Below, piece after piece: positions 7,471-16,518 of a DNA stretch of 47,193 bases (position 1 is its first letter; every line of letters begins with the position of its first letter). The notes under the pieces are model-generated. The model saw only the letters and a program-made list of their open reading frames with translations. It did not search any database and was not told the origin of the DNA. The stretch is from Bacteroidota bacterium (GTDB lineage Bacteria; Bacteroidota; Bacteroidia; Chitinophagales; Chitinophagaceae): the NCBI GenBank assembly GCA_018266455.1, contig JAFEAJ010000047.1, positions 1-47,193 of the forward strand, written 5' to 3'. The position numbers and the translations under genes are program-made.

Positions 7471-9636
7471 TTATTTTGAAGGCAATGCAAACGCAACATA
7501 GGCATCGCCAGAACGCTTGCCCAGCTTGCCTCCTCCGCATGCGACAACAACGTATTCACGGCCATCTGTTTCATAAATGGAAGGTGTTGCAAACCCGGCG
7601 GCCGGCAAATCTGTTTCCCACAACAACTGCCCGGTCCTTTTATTAAAGGCCCTGATTTTTGCATCGCTGGTAGCCGCAATGAAGAGCACTCCCCCCGCGG
7701 TAACCGCAGGCCCTCCATAATTTTCTGTGCCGGTATGGAAGCCTTTTGCTTTCAGCTCGGGATAATCGCCCAATGTATCTTTCCAAACCAAGCGCCCGGT
7801 GTTCAAGTCAATTGCATTTAATGTTCCCCAAGGCGGCGCAACTGCTGGATAACCCTCTTTGGTCAGGAATTTATTATAGCCGGTAGAAGTGTACGGCATT
7901 CTATACCGCTCATCGGTTGGCTTTACAGTCGGAATGAATTTTTCTTTCTGTAAATCTTTTTCATTCAGCACGAACGAGGCAATTGCTTTTTTTTCGTTGT
8001 CAGACAATTGCGCAAAAGCAGGCATCATCCTCCTTCCCGTTGTAACCAGTTGTATAAACTGTGCTTCATTATACTTCTTATCGGCATTAACAAGAGGTGG
8101 ATAGTTTCCGCTCCCTTGCATTTGTGCGCCATGGCAAGACATGCATGTTGCCTTGTACAAATCTTGTCCCGCTTGCAAATTGGTTTGCGCAGGCCCCACT
8201 TTATTCTTAACCTCAACCATTGTGAGTACCCATGGCACCTCGCTTGCGTTTGCATATAATATCCCGGTTTCAGGATCGTATGCCGGGCCACCCCATTCAG
8301 ACCCGCCATCAAATCCAGGGAAAATCACTGTGCCTTCTTTGGAAGGGGGAGTGAACATGAAACCTGTTTTGTAAAGCGCCAAACGTTTTTTAATATCTCG
8401 GTATGAGGAATCGGAAACCAAAGTGTTCAAATCTTTTTCTGTCAGTGCTTGCCGCACAATGGGCTTGGGCCATGAAGGCCAGGGTTGGGTTGGTGAAAGT
8501 TTCTCGCCAATTAATTCTGATCCGGCAGGCACGTTCATTTCATTAATTGGGTACAGCGGTTTGCCGGTTGCTCTTTCAAATAAAAAAATAAAACCGGTTT
8601 TAGACAATTGTGCAATGGCATCAATTTTCTTTCCATCCTTTGTAAGAGTAACGAGCACTGGCGCGGTAGGCAGGTCCCTGTCCCATACATCGTGATGAAT
8701 AGTTTGAAAATGCCAGATACGCTTTCCCGTTAGTGCGTCAAGAGCCACTACACAATTGGCAAAAAGATCGTTGCCCAGTCGTTTGCCGCCATAAAAATCA
8801 TAGCTGGCAGAGCCGATAGGCGCAAATAAAATTCCTTTTTCTTCATCAAGGCTGAAACCAGACCAGGCATTGGCACCCCCGATATGTTCCCAGGCTTCTT
8901 TATCGCCCCAACTTTCATAACCATCTTCGCCGGGCTGAGGGATGGTATGAAATATCCAGCACAGCTTCCCTGTATGAACATCATACGCTCTGATATGGCC
9001 CGGGGCAGCATCAGCATCTTCCGAAACGCGTGTGCCTACGATGATCATGTCCTTATAAATAGTTCCGGGAGTAGTTGATGCCACATAAAGATTTTTCACA
9101 TCTCTCCCCAGGTCATTATGCAAATCGATTTTACCATTATCGCCGAACGAATGGATGATCTTGCCACTATCAGCGTCAACACAAAAAAGCTTTGAGCCGG
9201 CTGAGTAAAAAATCCTTTTGTCGTGCTGTCCATTAGCATAGTAAGCTACCCCTCGGCAAACATTCATGCTAAAGTACCCAAGCCCTTTTGCCCCAGCAGT
9301 ATCCACAGGATCAAACAGCCACAACTGCTTTCCTGAGGAAGCGTCAAGTGCAAATAATTTCAGCTTTGGCGAAACACCGTACAAAACCCCGCCAACAATA
9401 ATTGGGTTAACCTGTATCTGGGTCATGGTATCTTTGTCTCCGGCATGATAGACCCATGCGGTTTCCAACTGCGAAACATTGTTGGTATCAATTTGCTGCA
9501 GAGAGGAATAATGGTTATTTTCTTTATTGCCGCCATAATTTTCCCAGGTACTATATCTTTTCTCTCCGGCCCTGTTGCAGGAAAGCGAAATAAAGCTGAT
9601 GGAAAGAACATAAAAAAGCAGCCGGCTTATTTTCAT
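7471..9636 (-). CDS. Lipoprotein PQQ-dependent dehydrogenase with inserted cytochrome c domain
   Basis: This 721-residue quinoprotein of the PQQ-type beta-propeller family likely oxidizes a sugar or alcohol in the periplasm and passes electrons to its own heme. The N-terminus has a lipobox (FISLSC, Cys20), so it is probably membrane-anchored. Propeller repeats with Trp-docking style motifs (SGKQLW, TGKLCW, TGKRIWHF, TGRLVW, TGQLLW) run through the protein. A c-type heme motif CMSCH sits at about residue 497 with a candidate axial Met in RRMMPAF about 45 residues later. The cytochrome domain lies inside the propeller: the last blades follow it. No PQQ biosynthesis genes are visible, so cofactor supply may be external. 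Confidence 0.88.
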   Translation of the reverse strand: MKISRLLFYVLSISFISLSCNRAGEKRYSTWENYGGNKENNHYSSLQQIDTNNVSQLETAWVYHAGDKDTMTQIQVNPIIVGGVLYGVSPKLKLFALDASSGKQLWLFDPVDTAGAKGLGYFSMNVCRGVAYYANGQHDKRIFYSAGSKLFCVDADSGKIIHSFGDNGKIDLHNDLGRDVKNLYVASTTPGTIYKDMIIVGTRVSEDADAAPGHIRAYDVHTGKLCWIFHTIPQPGEDGYESWGDKEAWEHIGGANAWSGFSLDEEKGILFAPIGSASYDFYGGKRLGNDLFANCVVALDALTGKRIWHFQTIHHDVWDRDLPTAPVLVTLTKDGKKIDAIAQLSKTGFIFLFERATGKPLYPINEMNVPAGSELIGEKLSPTQPWPSWPKPIVRQALTEKDLNTLVSDSSYRDIKKRLALYKTGFMFTPPSKEGTVIFPGFDGGSEWGGPAYDPETGILYANASEVPWVLTMVEVKNKVGPAQTNLQAGQDLYKATCMSCHGAQMQGSGNYPPLVNADKKYNEAQFIQLVTTGRRMMPAFAQLSDNEKKAIASFVLNEKDLQKEKFIPTVKPTDERYRMPYTSTGYNKFLTKEGYPAVAPPWGTLNAIDLNTGRLVWKDTLGDYPELKAKGFHTGTENYGGPAVTAGGVLFIAATSDAKIRAFNKRTGQLLWETDLPAAGFATPSIYETDGREYVVVACGGGKLGKRSGDAYVAFALPSK

Positions 9637-9724
9637 TATTGTTTATTTATTTACGGAATTTATAAAAAGATTTCCGAACAAAAGGATTTCGTTTTGGGGC
9701 TTCTGCCAGTTTCAAAAAAAATTA

Positions 9725-9732
9725 TATCTTTC
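9725..9732 (+). promoter_or_regulatory. Probable -7 promoter element (TATCTTTC)
   Basis: One mismatch from TAnnTTTG (final C), 15 bases before the ATG of the VIT-family gene. It supports the start at 9748 rather than far upstream in-frame codons that run through the neighbour's antisense. Confidence 0.35.
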
Positions 9733-9747
9733 CGCCAAACACAACTA

Positions 9748-10455
9748 ATGGGAACGCAGGCAATACAACCACATGTGGAAGAGCACATGCAGAGCTCAGA
9801 CATTCTTAGGGATATCGTCATTGGCATGTCAGATGGCCTTACTGTGCCTTTTGCCCTGGCAGCAGGTTTGAGCGGGGCCGTGCAAAACACCAACCTGATT
9901 GTGATTGCAGGCATTGCTGAAATTGCAGCCGGCTCCATTGCCATGGGGCTTGGCGGTTACCTTGCGGGAAAAACGGAAAACGATCATTATACCTCAGAAC
10001 TGAAACGAGAGTATGAGGAAGTAGAAAAAGTGCCGGAAAAAGAAAAAGAAGAAGTAAGGGAATTTTTTGAAGGCCTCGGCTTTAATGAGCAATTACAAGA
10101 CCTGGCCGTGGAAGAAATGACCAAAGACAAAGACAAGTGGGTTGATTTTATGATGAAATATGAATTGGGGCTTGACAGGCCCGATCCTGCCCGCGCCAGG
10201 AAAAGCGCTTTTAACATCGGGGCTTCTTATATTGTGGGCGGCCTGATCCCCCTCAGCCCCTATTTTTTTGTAGAAAGCGGTATTGAAGGATTAAGAATTT
10301 CTGCGGTCATTACGCTTATTTGTTTATTTGTTTTCGGGTATTTCAAAAGCAAAATGACCGGGGTAAATCCTTTCAGCGGGGCGCTACGGGTAGCTATTAT
10401 CGGGGCGCTTGCAGCAGGCTGCGCTTTTGGCGTAGCCCGGCTTATTCAGCACTAA
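9748..10455 (+). CDS. VIT1/CCC1-family iron/manganese transporter
   Basis: This 235-residue membrane protein matches the vacuolar iron transporter family: the first spans carry VIGMSDGLTVPFALAAGLSGA, then GIAEIAAGSIAMGLGGYLAGKTE, followed by a soluble, acidic helical segment (about residues 80-145, with EVEKVPEKEKEEVREFFEG and EEMTKDKDKW) that corresponds to the cytoplasmic metal-binding domain, and finally three spans. The family exports Fe(II) or Mn(II) from the cytoplasm by proton exchange. The ATG at 9748 (MGTQAIQPHVEEH) is chosen from family-like sequence and the promoter motif. It is divergent from the PQQ dehydrogenase. Confidence 0.9.
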   Translation: MGTQAIQPHVEEHMQSSDILRDIVIGMSDGLTVPFALAAGLSGAVQNTNLIVIAGIAEIAAGSIAMGLGGYLAGKTENDHYTSELKREYEEVEKVPEKEKEEVREFFEGLGFNEQLQDLAVEEMTKDKDKWVDFMMKYELGLDRPDPARARKSAFNIGASYIVGGLIPLSPYFFVESGIEGLRISAVITLICLFVFGYFKSKMTGVNPFSGALRVAIIGALAAGCAFGVARLIQH

Positions 10456-10569
10456 ATTTTTTTATTGTGCATTATTTTTGGCGCTGATCCGTTACTGCAA
10501 TTTTTCGAAACAGGCACTTGTTCTTCATCAACCAAGATGAGACCTTCATCTAAACAAAGAACCTGCAAT

Positions 10570-10630
10570 GGCGCATCCTATCTTACAAATCATTGCCTGA
10601 TTTTATTTGGCTTTTAAGATAGCATGCGCC
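10570..10630. terminator. Long inverted repeat between convergent genes
   Basis: GGCGCATCCTATCTTA (10570-10585) pairs with TAAGATAGCATGCGCC (10615-10630) at 15 of 16 positions around a 29-nt loop. It lies between convergent genes and may act as a bidirectional terminator, although no strong T-run follows it. It could also be a remnant of a small mobile element. Confidence 0.5.
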
Positions 10631-10676
10631 AGCTTTCTCTCGGTTTTTACTAACCGGAAACCTCTCCTAAAAATTT

Positions 10677-11414
10677 TTATTTAGACATAAAGCCAATATC
10701 GCAAATGCCGAACACTCGCTGGTCATTTGTTGATTCGCCTACAAGCGCCGGATTAGGCACATAAATAGAATTGTATGTTACAATAAAATCGCTTTCAAAA
10801 GTTATTGCGCCTGAAGTAAAAGGAATAACGAGTGGCGTTGTCGCTACAAATGGATTTAGTATTTCAGCATGCAATTGATAAATATTGTTGCCTCTTGACG
10901 CAAAGTTTAAAGGGCTACCTTGGGCAAGTGAATTAAAACAAACGATGTAAGGGTGGTTGGGCTGTATATCTACAGACTTATTTAGAAGGGCCAAGCTGAC
11001 GTAGGTAAATTTTTTTGTATTAAGGTTTGGCACATTTACATCTGCCAATACCTGGTAGGTTACTGAATCCCATAAGCTAACGTTATGTGAATATCCCTGT
11101 CCAGGTAGAAGAATGCCCAAAGCAGTCACTTCCCCGGCTTTTGAAGATCGAAAACAATAACCAATTAGCGCCTGGCCTTTAATCTGGGCAAAGCGATCCC
11201 ACATTGGAATTTCATCTAGAGCATAGCTCACCGTCGTATCTTTTAAACTCAACACACTGTCAAGGAAAGTTTGAAATGGGGTTTGTGGCAGGAGCGGCCC
11301 ATAAACAGGGGGAGATGAATGTGGAAAGGGCATTACGATCCCACCATGAGAGCAAGATTGATAAAATAAAACCAGGCATAAAAGCGCGGGTATTAATTTT
11401 TGTCTTTGGCTCAT
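10677..11414 (-). CDS. Lipoprotein with DUF4082-like domain
   Basis: This 245-residue protein has a lipoprotein signal (ALLCLVLFYQSC, Cys at about 21), so it is probably attached to the outer membrane. Residues about 75-165 (GYCFRSSKAGEVTALGILLPG, SLWDS, YVSLALL, NHPYIVCFNS) resemble the DUF4082 beta-sandwich found in secreted and surface proteins, with the typical pattern of a G-rich turn, SLWD and a terminal TYVV-like strand. This is similarity by eye and no function is assigned. The ATG at 11414 gives a complete lipobox and lies in the 3' arm of a perfect 10-bp hairpin. It is monocistronic. Confidence 0.6.
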   Translation of the reverse strand: MSQRQKLIPALLCLVLFYQSCSHGGIVMPFPHSSPPVYGPLLPQTPFQTFLDSVLSLKDTTVSYALDEIPMWDRFAQIKGQALIGYCFRSSKAGEVTALGILLPGQGYSHNVSLWDSVTYQVLADVNVPNLNTKKFTYVSLALLNKSVDIQPNHPYIVCFNSLAQGSPLNFASRGNNIYQLHAEILNPFVATTPLVIPFTSGAITFESDFIVTYNSIYVPNPALVGESTNDQRVFGICDIGFMSK

Positions 11415-11431
11415 AAAAAAATTTTATGAGC
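11409..11431 (-). promoter_or_regulatory. Perfect hairpin covering a start codon
   Basis: On the minus strand GCTCATAAAA, a TTT loop and TTTTATGAGC form a perfect 10-bp stem. The ATG of the lipoprotein gene is within the 3' arm. It may sequester the start codon or be a dyad bound by a regulator. Confidence 0.55.
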
Positions 11432-11655
11432 TAAAACTAAAAATCTTTAAACGCTATTCCTATCAGCACCGTGTCATTGGCAAAGTGCATTTAATAAATG
11501 GTGCTTATTATAAAATAGGCGGCTGAATGAGTAAGATGGATAGGGACATACAAGGCACTACCATGCTATGGTTCTTGTCAAATCATCTGCCTTGGCGCCT
11601 CATGTTATTAATTAGCCCTGATCACAGTCAATGCGATGTAATCAACACTTTTTGG

Positions 11656-11663
11656 TATCTTTG
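11656..11663 (+). promoter_or_regulatory. Promoter -7 element TATCTTTG of the efflux operon
   Basis: An exact TAnnTTTG match ends 5 bases before the TTG start codon at 11669, implying a leader of 0-1 nt. No -33 element is evident. Confidence 0.45.
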
Positions 11664-11668
11664 CCGCC

Positions 11669-12055
11669 TTGAAAAAGGCTGCAACGATATTCTTTTTATT
11701 GGTTTACCTGTTTTCAACAACAGAAGCCTACCAGTTGTTGAAACTGCCCGTTGTTTTTCAGCATTTTGCAGAACATCAGCAAGAAAATAAAAACATCAGT
11801 TTTATCCGGTTTCTTGACATGCATTATATGCACGGAAGCCCAAAGGATAAGGATTATGACCGGGACATGCAGCTTCCTTTCAAAACATCAGATTCGCCCG
11901 CAGGCATCGGCGTCATTTCTTTTGTGCCGGCTATGCCACAAATTGCAGTTACAAAACCTGTTGAAATACTCCAGATAAAAAGGACTGTACAGAAAGACCC
12001 CTTTATGCTCACACCCTGCCTTTCAAAAATATGGCAGCCTCCCAAATCTTGTTAA
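11669..12055 (+). CDS. Small secreted protein heading the metal-efflux operon
   Basis: This 128-residue protein begins with a TTG codon (MKKAATIFFLLVYLFSTTEA), a clear cleavable signal peptide. The mature part contains QLLKLPVVFQHFAEHQQENK and a His/Met/Asp-rich stretch, FLDMHYMHGSPKDKDYDRDM (about residues 48-67), suggesting metal binding. From general knowledge, similar short proteins precede CusA-type genes in other Bacteroidota, but no named family is recalled. It ends 95 bases before the RND gene. A periplasmic metal chaperone or sensor role is inference. The TTG start is required because no ATG precedes the signal peptide. Confidence 0.7.
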   Translation: MKKAATIFFLLVYLFSTTEAYQLLKLPVVFQHFAEHQQENKNISFIRFLDMHYMHGSPKDKDYDRDMQLPFKTSDSPAGIGVISFVPAMPQIAVTKPVEILQIKRTVQKDPFMLTPCLSKIWQPPKSC

Positions 12056-12150
12056 TCAGCTATCTTAAAAATTAATGTGGCAATCCCTGCACTAATAGCA
12101 GGCGTTGTATACATCTATAAGTATTAAACTAATTATCAAGAACCTTAATT

Positions 12151-15100
12151 ATGCTTAACAAAATTATTGAGTTTTCCGTAAGGAACAAGCTCATCATTGG
12201 GCTTTTTATTATTGCGTTAGTTGGTTATGGAAGTTACCAGTTCACCAAATTGCCAATTGATGCTGTGCCTGACATTACCAACAACCAGGTGCAGGTGATC
12301 ACCGTTGCTCCGGCATTTGGCGCGCCCGATATTGAACGTTTTGTCACTTTCCCTATTGAACAGGTCAACAACAGTATTCCCGGCTTAAAAGAAATCAGGA
12401 GCTTTTCCAGGTTTGGCCTGTCGCTGGTGACCATCGTGTTTGATGATGCCACTGATATTTACTGGGCAAGGCAACAGGTGGCTGAACGCCTTCAAAAAAT
12501 TCAGTCCCAAATTCCTGAGGGCATTGGCAACCCTGAATTAGGGCCGGTAAGCACGGGCCTTGGAGAGATATACCAATATGTCGTTCGACCAAAACAGGGC
12601 TATGAAAATAAATATAACCTAACTGAACTGAGGACGATCCAGGATTGGATCGTGCGAAGGCAATTGATCGGTGTGAAAGGGGTTGCAGAAGTAAGCAGCT
12701 TCGGCGGGAAGCTGAAACAGTACTCCATAGAAGTAGACCCGAACAAATTGCTTTCTTATAATATCACTATTACAGATGTGTTTAATGCCCTCGGGAACAA
12801 CAACCAAAATACGGGAGGGACTTACATTGAAAAAGGAGCAACTGTTTTATATATCCGGAGCGAGGGATTGGCCGGAAGCATTGACGACATCAGGAACATC
12901 GCCGTTAAGCGCACCGCCAATGGCACGCCCTTGTTCATAAAAGATGTGGCCGATATAAAAATAGGCAATGCCACCAGGTACGGGGCAATGTGCTACAATG
13001 ATAATGGCGAAGTGGCCGGCGCTGTGGTAATGATGCTGAAAGGAGCAAACAGCAGCGAAGTAATTAAAAATGTGAAACAGCGCATTGCGCAAATTCAGAA
13101 GACTTTGCCTGACGGTGTAGTTATTGAACCTTTTTTAGACCGCACCAAAATGGTCAATAATGCCATAGGCACCGTGGAGAAAAACCTGATGGAGGGCGCT
13201 TTGATTGTAGTGTTCGTGCTGGTCATGTTCCTTGGCAATTTTCGAGCAGGCCTGCTGGTTGCATCAGTTATCCCACTGGCAATGTTGTTTGCTGTGATCA
13301 TGATGAACCTTTTCGGCGTAAGCGGCAACCTGATGAGCCTTGGTGCGCTTGATTTTGGGTTGATAGTGGACGGCGCTGTGATTATTGTAGAAGCAGTGAT
13401 GCACAGGCTAAGCCATAACAAACATTTCAGCAGCATCACCAGGCTGGGCCAGTTGGAAATGGACAGGGAGGTCAATCAATCTGCAAGTAAAATGATGAAC
13501 AGCGCCGTCTTCGGCCAGGTTATCATACTGGTGGTGTATTTGCCTATTTTCACTTTACAGGGGATCGAAGGAAAGATGTTCAAGCCCATGGCACAAACCG
13601 TTGCCTTTGCGCTGGCTGGGGCTTTTCTTCTTTCGCTCACTTATATCCCGATGATGAGCGCTCTTGTCCTGAGCAAAAAAATAAAGCACGCACCAAATTT
13701 TGCTGACAGGGCTATGGCCAAAATAGAGAACATTTACCAAAGGGCTTTAAACAAGGCAGTCGCATTTCCCAAGACAATTGTGCTATCTGTCATCGGGCTT
13801 TTTGGTATTTCCGTTTATGTTTTGACCACATTGGGAGGCGAGTTCATCCCTGCACTTGAAGAAGGCGATTTCGCTGTGGACACCAGAGTGCTGACGGGCA
13901 GCAGCCTGACAACCACCATCGACAACACACAAAAAGCTGCTCATATCCTTAAAACACAGTTTCCAGAAGTGGAAAAAGTAGTCACTAAAATCGGGAGCGG
14001 CGAAGTGCCCACTGACCCCATGCCCATGGATGCAAGCGATATGATGGTAATCTTGAAGCCTAAAGAAGAATGGGCATCTGCAAAATCTTTCAATGAGTTG
14101 AGCGAAAAGATGGGCCGTGCATTAGAAGCAGTACCAGGTATTACTGCGGGTTTTCAGTTCCCGGTGCAAATGCGCTTTAATGAACTGATGACCGGCGCCA
14201 GGCAGGACGTGGTGTGCAAGATATTTGGCGAAGACCTTGACACGCTTGCAGCCTATGCCCGCAGATTAGGCAACATCATCAATTCTGTTGAAGGAGCTAA
14301 GAACCTGTATGTTGAAGCTGTTGCGGGGTTACCGCAAATCATCATCAGCTATAACAGGAATGCAATTGCTCAGTATGGTTTAAACATCAATGACATCAAC
14401 AAAATAGTGAACACCGCTTTTGCAGGCCAGAGCGCAGGGCTGTTGTTCGAAGGCGAAAAGAGATTTGATGTGGTCGTGAGATTAAAGACCGAGCTGAAGC
14501 AAAACCTGCAAGATGTACAGCATATATTGATACCTGTGCCGGGCGGAACGCAGATCCCGTTATACCAGTTGGCAGATGTTCACATAAAAGACGGGCCAAA
14601 CCAAATTCAAAGAGAAGATGCCAAAAGAAGGATCGTGGTAGGCTTCAACGTCAGGGGCAGGGACGTGGAAAGCATAGTAAAAGAATTGCAGGGAAAAGTT
14701 GATAACCAGCTAAAATTTCCTACTGGCTATTATGTAACTTATGGGGGCGCTTTTGAAAACCTGAATGCAGCCAAACAAAGGCTAATGATAGCTGTGCCTG
14801 TATCCCTGTTGATGATTTTCCTGTTGCTTTATTTCGCATTCAATTCCATTAAACAGGGGCTGCTCATTTATTCCGCGATTCCTTTGTCTGCCATTGGCGG
14901 CATTTTTTTTCTTGCACTAAGGGGCATGCCCTTCAGCATAAGCGCCGGCATTGGGTTTATTGCATTGTTCGGTGTTGCTGTGCTAAATGGCATTGTGCTC
15001 ATTTCAGAATTCAACTTTTTAAAAAAGGAAGGGATGACCGACTTGAAAAAAATTGTGCTACTGGGCACAAAAGTCAGGCTGAGGCCGGTGCTGATGACCG

Positions 15101-16509
15101 CGCTCGTCGCATCATTAGGTTTTTTTCCAATGGCTGCCAGCAATGGCGCCGGTGCTGAAGTGCAAAGGCCGCTGGCAACAGTAGTGATAGGCGGTTTATT
15201 GATAGCTACCTTCCTTACGCTTTTCGTGCTGCCGGTACTGTATATACAATTTGAGAAAGGATTCAAGAAAAAAAATAGAAATAAAAGCATTGTGGCTGCA
15301 GCAATGATAATTTTTGTTTGCCTGAATTTCAGCACAGCATTGCCTGCGCAAACACCAATCACGCTTCAGCAAGCAACAGCATACGCTTTGAAGAACAACG
15401 CACAGGTAAAAAATGAGCAGCTCAAAGCTCAATATCAGCAATTGCTCATTCAATCGGCTGCGGCAATTCCCCAAACAAATTTATTTGCCGAAGCCGGGCA
15501 AATCAACAGCGCTTATTCTGATACAAAATTTGGCGTTTCGCAATCGTTCAATTTTCCCACCGTCTATGCCAGGCAAAAGGAATTGCTGAAACAAGAATGG
15601 AAAGCGAGCTTGATCGGCATGACTGTAAAAGAAGCTGAATTAAAAAAACAGGTAGCGCTGGTTTTTTATCAGGCCCTCTACACCCGCCAAAAAAGCCAAC
15701 TGCTGTTATATGCAGATAGCATTTATGATGCTTTCTATAGAAAAGCCGCATTGCGATTAACCACAGGCGAAAGCAACATATTGGAAGCAACAAGTGCAGA
15801 AACACAGCTTGGGCAAATAAGGCTCCAGTTAGAACAACTGAGGTCAGATTCCGCCATATTGCAGTTGCAGTTTCAACTATTGCTCAATGCTGACACCGTT
15901 TTCATTCCTGATGGCGAAGCTGCCGGAGCATCAATAGCCCAGGTCGATGACACCATTTTGCTTCAAGAACATCCTGCCATGAAACTGGCAGAACAGCAAC
16001 AGCAAACCGCAACCGCCTACCTGCAATTGGAAAAAAGCAGGCTTTTGCCTGATTTGTCAATTGGCTACAACAATACCAGCATCCAGGGACTTGGCGCAGA
16101 TGACAGGTTTTATAGCAGCGCTAAGCGCTTCAGCGCGGTTCAGGCCAGTATCGGCATACCGGTTTTTGCAAAATTTCAAAAAGCAAAAATCAATAGCGCC
16201 AAATTGAACCGGCAGATTGCCGAAAACAACTATGCCATTGAACTGAAAATATTTCAAACGGCATACGAGGCTGCATTATCAGAGTATGAAAAGAATTATA
16301 AAGCCGTAAGATATTACGAAACCGTTTCATTAAAAAATGCATCAGTCATCGTTTCTGCAGCTAATGAACAAATGGAAAAGGGCAGCATCAATTACCTGGA
16401 ATGGGCACAAACCATAAACCAGGCATTGACAGTAAAAAGCAATTATACCGAAGCAAAGAAAAACCTGAACGAATCTGTTGTCCGTTTAAATTATATCAGC
16501 AATAAATAA
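12151..16509 (+). CDS. Heavy-metal RND efflux pump fused to TolC-type channel (CusA/CzcA family)
   Basis: Residues 1 to about 1040 are a complete heavy-metal RND permease: N-terminal MLNKIIEFSVRNKLIIGLF, periplasmic porter regions, the TM4 proton-relay motif GALDFGLIVDGAVIIVEA (about residues 397-414) that marks the HME subfamily, and the second half with 12 spans in total. After a linker with another hydrophobic segment ending PAQ (about 1050-1070) comes a TolC-like outer-membrane factor of about 390 residues with coiled-coil helices (ITLQQATAYALKNNAQVKNEQLK...). Such fusions, about 1450 residues, are common in Bacteroidota. The pump exports Cu/Ag or Zn/Co/Cd; the metal cannot be read from sequence with confidence. 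The adaptor gene follows in 9 bases. Confidence 0.92.
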   Translation: MLNKIIEFSVRNKLIIGLFIIALVGYGSYQFTKLPIDAVPDITNNQVQVITVAPAFGAPDIERFVTFPIEQVNNSIPGLKEIRSFSRFGLSLVTIVFDDATDIYWARQQVAERLQKIQSQIPEGIGNPELGPVSTGLGEIYQYVVRPKQGYENKYNLTELRTIQDWIVRRQLIGVKGVAEVSSFGGKLKQYSIEVDPNKLLSYNITITDVFNALGNNNQNTGGTYIEKGATVLYIRSEGLAGSIDDIRNIAVKRTANGTPLFIKDVADIKIGNATRYGAMCYNDNGEVAGAVVMMLKGANSSEVIKNVKQRIAQIQKTLPDGVVIEPFLDRTKMVNNAIGTVEKNLMEGALIVVFVLVMFLGNFRAGLLVASVIPLAMLFAVIMMNLFGVSGNLMSLGALDFGLIVDGAVIIVEAVMHRLSHNKHFSSITRLGQLEMDREVNQSASKMMNSAVFGQVIILVVYLPIFTLQGIEGKMFKPMAQTVAFALAGAFLLSLTYIPMMSALVLSKKIKHAPNFADRAMAKIENIYQRALNKAVAFPKTIVLSVIGLFGISVYVLTTLGGEFIPALEEGDFAVDTRVLTGSSLTTTIDNTQKAAHILKTQFPEVEKVVTKIGSGEVPTDPMPMDASDMMVILKPKEEWASAKSFNELSEKMGRALEAVPGITAGFQFPVQMRFNELMTGARQDVVCKIFGEDLDTLAAYARRLGNIINSVEGAKNLYVEAVAGLPQIIISYNRNAIAQYGLNINDINKIVNTAFAGQSAGLLFEGEKRFDVVVRLKTELKQNLQDVQHILIPVPGGTQIPLYQLADVHIKDGPNQIQREDAKRRIVVGFNVRGRDVESIVKELQGKVDNQLKFPTGYYVTYGGAFENLNAAKQRLMIAVPVSLLMIFLLLYFAFNSIKQGLLIYSAIPLSAIGGIFFLALRGMPFSISAGIGFIALFGVAVLNGIVLISEFNFLKKEGMTDLKKIVLLGTKVRLRPVLMTALVASLGFFPMAASNGAGAEVQRPLATVVIGGLLIATFLTLFVLPVLYIQFEKGFKKKNRNKSIVAAAMIIFVCLNFSTALPAQTPITLQQATAYALKNNAQVKNEQLKAQYQQLLIQSAAAIPQTNLFAEAGQINSAYSDTKFGVSQSFNFPTVYARQKELLKQEWKASLIGMTVKEAELKKQVALVFYQALYTRQKSQLLLYADSIYDAFYRKAALRLTTGESNILEATSAETQLGQIRLQLEQLRSDSAILQLQFQLLLNADTVFIPDGEAAGASIAQVDDTILLQEHPAMKLAEQQQQTATAYLQLEKSRLLPDLSIGYNNTSIQGLGADDRFYSSAKRFSAVQASIGIPVFAKFQKAKINSAKLNRQIAENNYAIELKIFQTAYEAALSEYEKNYKAVRYYETVSLKNASVIVSAANEQMEKGSINYLEWAQTINQALTVKSNYTEAKKNLNESVVRLNYISNK

Positions 16510-16518
16510 TTATCAATA

